Source: Polyangiaceae bacterium (GTDB taxonomy: Bacteria > Myxococcota_A > Polyangia > Polyangiales > Polyangiaceae). From it: a DNA stretch of 50,286 bases. The notes under the pieces were generated by a model, which saw nothing but the letters and a program-made list of their open reading frames with translations, did not search any database and had not been told where the DNA came from. Location: assembly GCA_022842465.1 (NCBI GenBank), contig JALHPN010000036.1, positions 1 through 50,286 of the forward strand, read 5' to 3'. The position numbers were made by a program, and so were the translations under genes. Below, in pieces: positions 15,436 to 23,480 of this stretch (the stretch's first letter is position 1; each line of letters begins with the position of its first letter).

Positions 15436-15999
15436 TCAGTGCGTCGAGGCCGTCACGCGCGGAGGACCGCTCTCCGCTTCCGCGCCGTCGACGCGCGAGA
15501 GCGCGGCGCACGTGAGGAGGAGGATGAGGAGGGCGACGGCGCCCGTCGCGACGTGCGCGCGCACCTCTCCCGACACCGACGGAGGCAGCATCGCGCTCTG
15601 CGCGAGCGGAGCCGAGCGACGGGAGCGTGTCGACAGGCGACCGAGCTCGAAGGTCGGACCCGCGATGGTCGTGACGGTGACCTCGTCGAGGTCGTCGAAC
15701 GACACCCGGCTCTGGCGCCGCCGGCGCTTCGCCCACGCCGCGTAGGGGCGCTCGGCGTGCTCCGCGTCGTCGAGGATCCGCTGCGCGTCGACCGCCCGCA
15801 CGACGGTGACGTCGTGGGACTCGGTCGCTCGGAGCTCTAGGACCGGCGTGGACACGACGCGCTCTCCTCCGCGGAAGGACACCCGCAGCTTCTCTAGTCG
15901 CGGATACCTCAGGTGCAAGGTTCCGTGCAGACTAAATTCGACGGGGTCCCCTCCCCCCGGCGCGGCGTGTAGAGTTCCGCGGCGATGGGCATCGAACAT
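15436..15999 (-). CDS. hypothetical protein with C-terminal transmembrane helix
   Basis: Predicted up to 187 residues. The core (about 20-125) reads like a folded protein with hydrophobic strands (LHLRYPRLEKLRVSF, STPVLELRAT, SFDDLDEVTVTTIAG). It is followed by a Ser/Arg linker and a membrane helix near the C-terminus (VATGAVALLILLLTCAALS), suggesting a tail-anchored protein. I do not recognise the family. The only ATG in a sensible place is at 15999, which overlaps the first 15 bases of the divergent aminopeptidase gene; later non-ATG starts (TTG 15918, GTG 15882) would avoid the overlap but cut into the core. It is 172 bases upstream of the repeat peptide on the same strand. Confidence 0.55.
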   Translation of the reverse strand: MFDAHRRGTLHAAPGGGDPVEFSLHGTLHLRYPRLEKLRVSFRGGERVVSTPVLELRATESHDVTVVRAVDAQRILDDAEHAERPYAAWAKRRRRQSRVSFDDLDEVTVTTIAGPTFELGRLSTRSRRSAPLAQSAMLPPSVSGEVRAHVATGAVALLILLLTCAALSRVDGAEAESGPPRVTASTH

Positions 16000-18633
16000 C
16001 GTCTCCACGCGCGTTGCGGAGGTGCATGCCACGGCCACGAGGAAGGAGGAGAAGGCGGGCTCGCGGGCGGACGCCCGTTCGCGTTCTCTTCGAGCCCTCG
16101 GCACTTCGAGCGCGACCGGCCGTTCGCCGTCGAGCACATCGCGCTCGATCTCCGCTTGCTCTTCGCGGAGCGGTCGGTCGAGGGGACGGCGACGCTGCGC
16201 CTTCGACGCGTCGATCCCGATGCGCGCGCGGTCGAGCTCGACGCGGTGGGCTTCACGCTCCGCGCCGTCACGCTCGACGGCAAGGTGGTCCCGCACGTCT
16301 ACGACGGGCGCGTGCTCCGCGCGGAGATCCCGGAGAAGGCGGCGGGAGGCGATCTCGCCATCCGTTACCGCGCGACGCCGCGGAGGGGCCTCTACTTCCT
16401 CGAGCCGGACGACCTCGTCCCGGCGCGCCCGCGCCAAGCCTGGACCCAGCTGCAGGAGGAGGACGCGCGACACGTCTTCCCGTGCCACGACAAGCCGCAC
16501 GTCAAGATGACGACCGAGGCCCGCGTCCGGGTGCCGAAGGGGTTCTACGTCCTCTCGAACGGCGATCTCTCGCGCCGTGAGGACGCAGGCGACGAGGAGA
16601 TCTTCCACTGGGAGATGAGCGACCCGCATCCGAGCTATCTCGTCACCATCGTCGCGGGCGAGTTCGCGGAGCTCCGCGACGAGGTCCGCGTCGACGACGG
16701 GAGGAAGGTCCCGCTCACGTACCTCGTGCCGAAGGGCCGCGAGGCGGACGGCGAGCGGACGTTCGGCCGGACGCCGGACATGATCGCGCACTTCTCGGAG
16801 CTGACGGGGGTGCCCTACCCGTGGAGCAAGTACGCGCAGGTCGTGGTGAGCGACTTCATCTTCGGCGGGATGGAGAACACGACCGCCACGACGCTCTACG
16901 AGCACGTCCTCGTCGACGAGCGCGGGGCGCTCGACATCACGAGCGACGACCTCGTCGCCCACGAGCTCGCTCACCAGTGGTTCGGCGACTACGTGACGTG
17001 CCGCGACTGGTCCGAGGCGTGGCTGAACGAGGGCTTCGCGACCTACTTCGAGCACGTCTGGCGGGAGAAGGCGCTCGGCCGTGACGAGTACGAGTGGGGC
17101 ATCAAGAGCGACCTCCACGCGTACCTCGGCGAGGCGAGAGGGCGTTACCGCCGTCCGATCGTCTGCCAGGACTACGACGCGCCGCTCGATCTCTTCGACC
17201 GGCACCTCTACGAGAAGGGCGGTCTCGTCCTCCATGTGCTCCGCACGGAGCTCGGCGACGCGCTCTTCTGGAGCGGCGTCCAGACGTATCTGCGGCGCCA
17301 TGGGCGCGGCATCGTCGAGACGCGCGATCTCGTCCGCGCGCTCGAGGAGGTGTCGGGGCGGAGCCTCGGACGGCGGGTGGAGGAGCTCGTCCATCGCGCG
17401 GGCCACCCCGAGCTCGAGATCGAGATTTCGTGGGGCGACGGCGTCCTCACATGCCACGCGAAGCAGACGCAGCACGCCCAGGACGGCGTCCCGTCCATCT
17501 TCGAGGTGCCGCTCGTCCTCGAGATCGCGGAAGGCGAGTCCGCCGGGGGCGTTCGGCGCGAGCGCTTCGTCCTCCGCGCGCGTTCGGACACGTTCGCCAT
17601 CCCTTGCGTGCGGCGTCCCCGCTTCGTCGTCGTCGACCCCTCGATGAGCATCCTCGGCCAGGTCAGCGTGAAGTCCCCGCCCGACATGTCCCGCAAGCAG
17701 CTCGCGGAGGCGAGCACGGCGCGAGGCAGATGGCTCGCCGCGGAGGCGCTCGCGCGCGCGGATGATCCGGTCTCGATCGCGGCGCTCGTCGCGCGCCTCC
17801 GGGAGGAGGACGAGTTCTGGGGAGTCCGGGCGGAGTGTGCCGGCGCGCTCGCGCACGCGAAGTCGAGGGAAGGGGAGGCCGCGCTCGTGCAGGCCGCCTC
17901 CGTCGCGCACCCGAAGGTGAGGCGCGCCGTCGTGGACGCCCTCGGTCGCTTCCGGACGACGCGCGCGTTCGAGGCGCTGCGGGCGAAGGCGCTCCGCGAT
18001 CCGAGCTACCTCGTCGAGGCGGAGGCAGCCCGTGCGATCGGCAAGACGCGTCAGAACGGCGCGTTCGACGTGCTCGTCGACGTGATGGACCGACCGTCGT
18101 GGGGGGACGTCATCGGCTCGGCCGCGCTCGACGGCCTCGCCGAGCTCCGCGACGACCGAGGCCTCCCGCACCTCTTCGCGCGGACGCGCTACGGGCATCC
18201 GTCGCGGGTTCGGCGCGCCGCGGCGCTCGCGATCCCGAAGCTCGCGACGGATCGTCGCGCGCGCGAGCACCTCGAGGAGATGCTCGACGACGCGGAGCCG
18301 TACCTTCGCATCGACGTCGTGCGTGCGCTCGCCGACCTCGGCGACGCCCGCGCACGTTCGGCGCTCCGAGCGCGCGCGGAGATCGACCTCGACCCGCGCG
18401 TACGCCGGCGCATCCGCGAGGTCGTGCGCGACCTCGGCGGCGAGAAGAAGATCGCCGAGCAGCTCAAGGAGGATGTGGAGAAGTTGTCGACGGCGCACGC
18501 CGAGCTCTTGGCGCGGCTCGCGAAGCTCGAGGCGAAGGTCGGCGAGACGACGACGGCGGTCGCGCCGGGAGCGAAGGCCAAGCCCGCGAAGCCCACATCA
18601 TCACACCGGAAAATTCCAGCGCGTCGTCGTTGA
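15985..18633 (+). CDS. M1-family zinc aminopeptidase fused to HEAT repeats
   Basis: Predicted 882-residue cytoplasmic (no signal peptide) metallopeptidase that removes N-terminal residues from peptides. Its N-terminal beta-domain spans about 45-230. The substrate-recognition motif GGMEN is at 294-298 (usually GAMEN or GGMEN), and the zinc site HELAHQWF...NE has His326, Glu327, His330 and Glu349 in the exact HEXXH-x18-E spacing. Behind the catalytic part, residues about 570-815 form a run of HEAT/PBS-type helical repeats (for example AALVARLREEDEFWGVRAECAGAL), then a coiled-coil and a Lys/Ala tail. The N-terminus has a Cys/His-rich patch (CGGACHGHE). The HEAT region replaces the usual C-terminal domain of APN-type enzymes. 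TAGAGT upstream could be a -10 box. Confidence 0.9.
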   Translation: MGIEHRLHARCGGACHGHEEGGEGGLAGGRPFAFSSSPRHFERDRPFAVEHIALDLRLLFAERSVEGTATLRLRRVDPDARAVELDAVGFTLRAVTLDGKVVPHVYDGRVLRAEIPEKAAGGDLAIRYRATPRRGLYFLEPDDLVPARPRQAWTQLQEEDARHVFPCHDKPHVKMTTEARVRVPKGFYVLSNGDLSRREDAGDEEIFHWEMSDPHPSYLVTIVAGEFAELRDEVRVDDGRKVPLTYLVPKGREADGERTFGRTPDMIAHFSELTGVPYPWSKYAQVVVSDFIFGGMENTTATTLYEHVLVDERGALDITSDDLVAHELAHQWFGDYVTCRDWSEAWLNEGFATYFEHVWREKALGRDEYEWGIKSDLHAYLGEARGRYRRPIVCQDYDAPLDLFDRHLYEKGGLVLHVLRTELGDALFWSGVQTYLRRHGRGIVETRDLVRALEEVSGRSLGRRVEELVHRAGHPELEIEISWGDGVLTCHAKQTQHAQDGVPSIFEVPLVLEIAEGESAGGVRRERFVLRARSDTFAIPCVRRPRFVVVDPSMSILGQVSVKSPPDMSRKQLAEASTARGRWLAAEALARADDPVSIAALVARLREEDEFWGVRAECAGALAHAKSREGEAALVQAASVAHPKVRRAVVDALGRFRTTRAFEALRAKALRDPSYLVEAEAARAIGKTRQNGAFDVLVDVMDRPSWGDVIGSAALDGLAELRDDRGLPHLFARTRYGHPSRVRRAAALAIPKLATDRRAREHLEEMLDDAEPYLRIDVVRALADLGDARARSALRARAEIDLDPRVRRRIREVVRDLGGEKKIAEQLKEDVEKLSTAHAELLARLAKLEAKVGETTTAVAPGAKAKPAKPTSSHRKIPARRR

Positions 18634-18803
18634 GCCTCCTCACCCTCAACCGGATCGTGGCTGCACCATCGCCCGCCAACCCGCAGGCGCTACGCCGGCG
18701 CCGCACCTCGCCGGCCACGCGGAAATCGGCGGGCTCCAGGAGGGGGACCCGGAGCGGATCGTCACGACGACGCTGGAACGGGGCGTGCTGGTCCTCCGCC
18801 ACG

Positions 18804-19997
18804 ATGGGACGAGCCGTGCGCACCGAAAGGTCGACCGAGCAACCTGGCGGGACCCTCCAGAGGCCCGCGTCGGGGATCACCACCTCGAGCTCCGGCTCGG
18901 GCTCCGTTCGCGCGAAGAAGCCGCTCGGCCTCCGCGCGCCCCTCACCCCGTTCGCGCCGACGATGGAGCCGCCGCCCGTCCCGAAGCCCGTCGTGAAGGC
19001 GCCGCCGCCCTCGTCGGGTCGCGCGCCGGTCGCGCCCGCGGCCGTGATGAAGCTCGAGGCGGTCCCGCCGCCGCCGGCCGCGATCGCCGCGCTCGCGGAC
19101 ATGCCGCTTCCTCTGCCCGTCACGCCCGTCCCCATGGGCTCTGGCGTCCGGCTCGCGGGCCCCTCGAACGACGCGGTGCCCGACAGCGCGGCGAGGCCGA
19201 TCGGCACGACCGCTCGCGGTGAGCTCGACACGGTGAACGATGCCCACGACGACGAGCTCCACCCGCCGCTGTCGTTCCAGGTGTATTCGCTCGAGGAGCT
19301 CGACCGCCGTCGCCCCGACGCCGACCCCGCGCTCCGCATGTCGCGCGTGATGTTCGGGGCCGCCCCCAAGCCGCCGAGCGTCTGGGCGATCGTCGGCGAG
19401 CGCGCGACCACGCTGGTGGAGGCGTCCTCGACGTGGGCCCGGACCTGGGCGCGGACGCCGAAGCAGCGGCCGAGCATCGAGCCGATGCGGATCCCCTTCG
19501 AGCTCGCGCGCGAGGCGCTCTTCCTCGCGCTCCGCACCGTCAACTGGCGTCGCGTCTCCTTCTACGGCGGCGCGAGCCTCGCGACCCTCGTAGTCCTCCT
19601 CGGCGTCGTCCTCACCGTCGCGGATCTCACCGACGACATGAAGCCGCGGTCGGCGCGGGACCCCGAGGGGCGCTCGACGCTCGCCACGTCCGACGTCGCG
19701 ACGGTGCGCGCGACGGGGTCGACCACGACGATCGGCACGACGAGCCGGACGAGCGCGCTCACGGCGCCCATCGCGAACGCCGCGGCGAACGCGGCTTCGC
19801 TCGCGGCGACCGGCGTGGCGATCGCCGCTCCGGCCGCGACGATCGAGCTCGACGACGCCGCGCCCGTCTCGCCGCCGACGGTGGCTGCGCGGACGACGAC
19901 GATGAAGGCGCGCCACGCCGCGCCCCTCGGCAACACCGGCGCGCGCGCCAAGACGAAGCTCGGCTACCGCGATCCCAACGAGATCTGGAAGCCCTGA
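18804..19997 (+). CDS. proline-rich protein with one transmembrane helix, unknown function
   Basis: Predicted 397-residue protein. The first 150 residues are low-complexity (Pro, Ala, Ser, Thr) and probably disordered in the cytoplasm. A short folded-looking segment follows (LSFQVYSLEELDRRRPDADP), then an amphipathic stretch, one transmembrane helix at about 250-272 (GGASLATLVVLLGVVLTVADL), and a Thr/Ala-rich outer tail ending LGYRDPNEIWKP. This layout of a disordered cytoplasmic part, single helix and Ala/Thr-rich exterior is common in unannotated myxobacterial membrane proteins. The start is uncertain: ATG 18804 is used, with GTG 18816 possible. No recognised domain. The 170 bases before it show no other gene. 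Confidence 0.6.
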   Translation: MGRAVRTERSTEQPGGTLQRPASGITTSSSGSGSVRAKKPLGLRAPLTPFAPTMEPPPVPKPVVKAPPPSSGRAPVAPAAVMKLEAVPPPPAAIAALADMPLPLPVTPVPMGSGVRLAGPSNDAVPDSAARPIGTTARGELDTVNDAHDDELHPPLSFQVYSLEELDRRRPDADPALRMSRVMFGAAPKPPSVWAIVGERATTLVEASSTWARTWARTPKQRPSIEPMRIPFELAREALFLALRTVNWRRVSFYGGASLATLVVLLGVVLTVADLTDDMKPRSARDPEGRSTLATSDVATVRATGSTTTIGTTSRTSALTAPIANAAANAASLAATGVAIAAPAATIELDDAAPVSPPTVAARTTTMKARHAAPLGNTGARAKTKLGYRDPNEIWKP

Positions 19998-20045
19998 CCG
20001 ACCTGACCGTCGCGTCCTGACCTGCGGACGTGCTAGTCCGCGCGC

Positions 20046-20837
20046 ATGGCTGACGAGTCCTTCCCGATCGAGGTCGAGCAGCGCGGCAACGTGGTCGTCT
20101 GGACCATCGACCGCGAGGCTCGGATGAACGCGCTCTCGCGCCCGCTCCTCCGCGCGTTCGGGACGCTGACGCGCGAGGCGGTCACGAACCCCTCCGTCCG
20201 CGCGATCATCATCACCGGTCGCGGCGAGAAGGCCTTCTGCGCGGGCGCCGATCTGAAGGAGCGTCAGGGCATGTCGGAGAACGACATCCGGGTGCAGGTC
20301 GAGCTGTACCGCTCCGAGCTCGGGCCGCTCGACCGCTCGCCGAAGCCCGTGATCGCCGCCCTCAACGGCGTCGCGTTCGGCGGCGGGCTCGAGCTCGCCC
20401 TCGTCTGCGACATGCGGATCGCCGCCGAGCACGCGCTCCTCGCGCTCCCGGAGACGACGCTCGGCATCATCCCCGGGGCGGGCGGCACCCAGCGCCTGCC
20501 GCGAATCGTCGGCGAAGCCCGCGCGAAGGAGATGATCCTCCTCGGACGTCGGCTCACGGCGGCGGAGGCGCTGGCGTGGGGGCTCGTGAACCGCGTCGTC
20601 GCGAAGGGGCAGGACCTCCTCGCCGAGGCGCTCGCGTTCGTCTCGCCGATCGCGGACGGCGCTCCCCTCGCGCAGGCCGCGGCGCTCGAGGCGATCGATC
20701 GCTCGTTCGACACGAGCCTCGAGCTCGGGATGGAGCTCGAGAAGGTCAGCTACGACAAGGTGCTGGTCAGCGAGGATCGCCGCGAGGCGCTCCTCGCCTT
20801 CGCGGAGAAGCGGAAGCCCGCCTTCCAGGGCCGGTGA
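20046..20837 (+). CDS. enoyl-CoA hydratase/isomerase family protein
   Basis: Predicted 263-residue crotonase, normal length. It would add water across the double bond of an enoyl-CoA in fatty-acid or branched-chain amino-acid breakdown. The oxyanion-hole and CoA motifs are present: CAGADLKER at 65-73 and NGVAFGGGLELAL at 107-119. Glu116 and Glu136, within GGGLELAL and PETTLGIIPGAGGTQRL, match the two catalytic glutamates of the rat mitochondrial hydratase, so hydratase activity is expected rather than only isomerase. Its stop overlaps the GTG start of a Ser/Thr kinase, and a carboxylase gene follows, suggesting one acyl-CoA operon that includes a regulator. Confidence 0.92.
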   Translation: MADESFPIEVEQRGNVVVWTIDREARMNALSRPLLRAFGTLTREAVTNPSVRAIIITGRGEKAFCAGADLKERQGMSENDIRVQVELYRSELGPLDRSPKPVIAALNGVAFGGGLELALVCDMRIAAEHALLALPETTLGIIPGAGGTQRLPRIVGEARAKEMILLGRRLTAAEALAWGLVNRVVAKGQDLLAEALAFVSPIADGAPLAQAAALEAIDRSFDTSLELGMELEKVSYDKVLVSEDRREALLAFAEKRKPAFQGR

Positions 20838-21787
20838 GCGCGCTCGCGGGTACCAGCCTGCGCCCCGGTGACGTCGTCGCCGGCCGCTACCGCCTCGACG
20901 CGCTCATCGGGGAGGGGGGCACGGGCATCGTCGTCTCGGCGACGGACCGCGACGGCCGCCGCGTGGCGATCAAGTTCCTGAAGACGGCGCTCGCGAGCGA
21001 GGAGATCCGCCTCCGCTTCGCGCGCGAGGCGAGCGCGATCCAGACGATCCGGAGCGAGCACGTCGTCCTCGTGCTCGACGTCGGGCTCCTCGCCCCGGAG
21101 CTCTCCGGGCTGCCCTACATGGTCATGGAGTTCCTCGAGGGCAAGGACCTCGCCCGCGTGCTCCACGAGGACGGCCCACTCGGCGTCGAGGACGCTATCG
21201 CATGTATGTTGCAGGTGTGTGCGGCGCTCGAGGCCGCGCACGGCCTCGGGATCATCCACCGCGATCTGAAGCCTGCGAACCTCTTCCTCACGCGCGCCGC
21301 CGACGGGGGACCCCACGTGAAGGTCGTCGACTTCGGGATCTCGAAGATCACGGACCCGCAGGCGCTCGCGCCGCTCCGCGACTCGACGCCGACCTTCAAC
21401 GAGGTCACGGCCTCGACGGCCGTCCTCGGCTCGCCGCGGTACATGGCGCCTGAGCAGATCCGGAGCTCGAAGCACGTCGATGCGCGCGCCGACATCTGGT
21501 CCGTCGGCGTCGTCCTCTACCAGCTCCTCACCGGGCGCCACGCGTTCGAGGCGGAGTCGCCCGTGCTCTCGTCGGTGAAGGTGCTCACCGCCGAGCCTGA
21601 GCCGCTCTCGGCCGTCGCGCCGCACGTGCCGCGCGAGATCGAAGCCGTCGTCGTCGCGTGCCTCGCGAAGGAGCCCGAGGCGCGGCCGGCGTCCGCGCGC
21701 GCGCTCTCGGCCGCGCTCCGGCCGTTCGCGTCGGCCAAAGCGCTGGCCTCGCTCGATCGGATCCGCGCCGTGCGGCCGGCGACCTGA
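20834..21787 (+). CDS. Ser/Thr protein kinase (PknB-like catalytic domain)
   Basis: Predicted 317-residue eukaryotic-like kinase consisting almost only of the catalytic domain. The glycine loop is IGEGGTGIV (25-33), the ATP-anchoring Lys47 lies in VAIKFL, the catalytic loop is HRDLKPANL (Asp144), DFG has Asp166, the activation segment ends in GSPRYMAPEQ, and DIWSVGVVLYQLLTG follows. All key residues are present, so it should be active. There is no transmembrane helix, PASTA or other sensor domain, so it is soluble and must receive its signal from elsewhere. The GTG start at 20834 overlaps the enoyl-CoA hydratase stop by four bases, tying its translation to a metabolic gene. Confidence 0.93.
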   Translation: MSALAGTSLRPGDVVAGRYRLDALIGEGGTGIVVSATDRDGRRVAIKFLKTALASEEIRLRFAREASAIQTIRSEHVVLVLDVGLLAPELSGLPYMVMEFLEGKDLARVLHEDGPLGVEDAIACMLQVCAALEAAHGLGIIHRDLKPANLFLTRAADGGPHVKVVDFGISKITDPQALAPLRDSTPTFNEVTASTAVLGSPRYMAPEQIRSSKHVDARADIWSVGVVLYQLLTGRHAFEAESPVLSSVKVLTAEPEPLSAVAPHVPREIEAVVVACLAKEPEARPASARALSAALRPFASAKALASLDRIRAVRPAT

Positions 21788-21868
21788 GCCTCCTCGGCGC
21801 GCGCCGTGCCGCGATGCGTCGCGACACCGAGCTTGCTGCGGCGCCGGCTCCTTCGTAATGCACGGGGT

Positions 21869-23401
21869 GTGTCCACCGACGCCAAGCTGAAGGAATCCCT
21901 CTCTCGCATCGAGAAGGGCGGCGCCCCCAAGTACCACGCGAAGAACGCGGAGGCCGGCAAGCTCTTCGCCCGCGACCGCATCGGGAGGCTCGTCGACGCG
22001 GGATCGTTCGTCGAGGACGCGGCGCTCGCCAACAACGTCGACCCGGAGCTCCCGGCCGACGGCGTCGTCACCGGTACGGGCAGGATCGGTGGACGCCGCG
22101 TCTGCATCATGGCGAACGACTCGACGGTGAAGGCCGGCTCCTGGGGCCGCCGCACGGTCGAGAAGATCCTCCGCATCCAGGAGACGGCCGCCCGGCTCCG
22201 CGCGCCGCTCTTCTATCTCGTCGACTCCGCCGGCGCGCGCATCACCGACCAGATCCAGATGTTCCCCGGCCGTCGCGGCGCGGGGAGGATCTTCTACAAC
22301 CAGGTCCAGATGAGCGGGCAGATCCCCCAGATCTGCCTCCTCTTCGGGCCGAGCGCGGCGGGCGGCGCGTACATTCCGGCCTTCTGCGACGTCGTCGTGA
22401 TGGTCGAGGGCAACGCGAGCATGTACCTCGGCTCCCCTCGGATGGCCGAGATGGTCATCGGCGAGAAGGTCACGCTCGAGGAGATGGGCGGCGCGAAGAT
22501 GCACTGCTCCGTCTCCGGCTGCGGCGACGTCCTCGTGAAGAGCGAGGAGGAGGCGATCGCCTTCGCGCGTCGCTACATCGGCTACATGCCCACGCACGAG
22601 GGCGAGCCGCCGCCGCACGCCGATCCGCGCGCGCCGAAGTCGAGCGGGAAGACGATCGAGGAGATCGTCCCCGCCGACGAGAACAAGTTCTTCGACATGA
22701 TGGCGGTGATCCGCGAGCTCATCGACGAGGACTCGTGGTGCGAGATCAAGCAGCTCTTCGCGAAGGAGATGCTCACCGGCTTCGCGCGGATCGAGGGGCG
22801 GGTCGTTGGCATCGTCGCGAACCAGCCGAAGCACCTCGGTGGCGTCCTCTTCGTCGACTCCGCGGACAAGGCGGCGCGCTTCATCTGGCTGTGCGACGCC
22901 TTCGACATCCCCCTCCTCTATCTCGCCGACGTGCCCGGCTTCATGATCGGCACGAAGGTCGAGCGCCAGGGGATCATCCGCGCGGGCGCGAAGATGATCG
23001 CCGCCGTCAGCGAGGCGACGGTCCCGAAGATCAGCGTCGTCGTCCGGAAGGCGTACGGCGCCGGGCTCTACGCGATGTGCGGGCCTGCGTTCGAGCCGGA
23101 CGCATGCCTCGCGCTCCCGACCGCCTCGATCGCCGTCATGGGCCCGCAGGCCGCGGTCAACGCGGTGTACTTCAACAAGATCCAGGAGCTGCCGGCGGGG
23201 GCGGAGCGGGACGCGTACGTGGCGAAGCTACGAGACGAGTACCGGGCCGACATCGACCTCATGAAGCTCGCGAGCGAGCTCGTCGTCGACGCGGTCATCC
23301 CCGGCGAGCAGCTCCGCAGTGAGCTCGCGAAGCGGTTCGCCCTCTACGCGGAGAAGTCGGAGACGCGCCCGCGGAAGAAGCACATCGTCCCGCCGGTGTG
23401 A
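21869..23401 (+). CDS. acyl-CoA carboxylase carboxyltransferase (beta) subunit
   Basis: Predicted 510-residue biotin-dependent carboxyltransferase of the propionyl-/acetyl-/methylcrotonyl-CoA carboxylase type. The N-terminal carboxyltransferase half contains FYLVDSAGARITDQ and GPSAAGGAYIPAF, forming the CoA pocket. The C-terminal half contains ADVPGFMIGTKVERQGIIR, VPKISVVVRKAYGAGLYAM and the MGPQAAVNAV segment. Both oxyanion-type glycine motifs are intact and the length is typical. The GTG at 21869 is chosen because the upstream ATG at 21858 is out of frame and the family starts here. No biotin carboxylase/BCCP alpha subunit is in the window, so it must be encoded elsewhere. Lies 81 bases after the kinase. 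Confidence 0.92.
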   Translation: MSTDAKLKESLSRIEKGGAPKYHAKNAEAGKLFARDRIGRLVDAGSFVEDAALANNVDPELPADGVVTGTGRIGGRRVCIMANDSTVKAGSWGRRTVEKILRIQETAARLRAPLFYLVDSAGARITDQIQMFPGRRGAGRIFYNQVQMSGQIPQICLLFGPSAAGGAYIPAFCDVVVMVEGNASMYLGSPRMAEMVIGEKVTLEEMGGAKMHCSVSGCGDVLVKSEEEAIAFARRYIGYMPTHEGEPPPHADPRAPKSSGKTIEEIVPADENKFFDMMAVIRELIDEDSWCEIKQLFAKEMLTGFARIEGRVVGIVANQPKHLGGVLFVDSADKAARFIWLCDAFDIPLLYLADVPGFMIGTKVERQGIIRAGAKMIAAVSEATVPKISVVVRKAYGAGLYAMCGPAFEPDACLALPTASIAVMGPQAAVNAVYFNKIQELPAGAERDAYVAKLRDEYRADIDLMKLASELVVDAVIPGEQLRSELAKRFALYAEKSETRPRKKHIVPPV

Positions 23402-23480
23402 CCTCGGGGCCGCGGTCGAGCTCCGATCCTGCGCTCGTTTCGCTTGCTTGATCCCCGCGCGTCGGACACCGTTACGGGGC

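Noticed and set aside
15984..18498. Upstream part of the long minus-strand open frame that continues from the tail-anchored protein gene
   Set aside because: Everything before ATG 15999 on that strand is shadow sequence of the M1 aminopeptidase; only the last 187 codons read like a protein.
18323..19222. Alternative frame for the proline-rich membrane protein, with a stretch resembling a folded segment near 18750-18900
   Set aside because: It soon becomes Arg/Ala low-complexity and has no start or ribosome site; the chosen frame continues to a clean transmembrane helix and stop.
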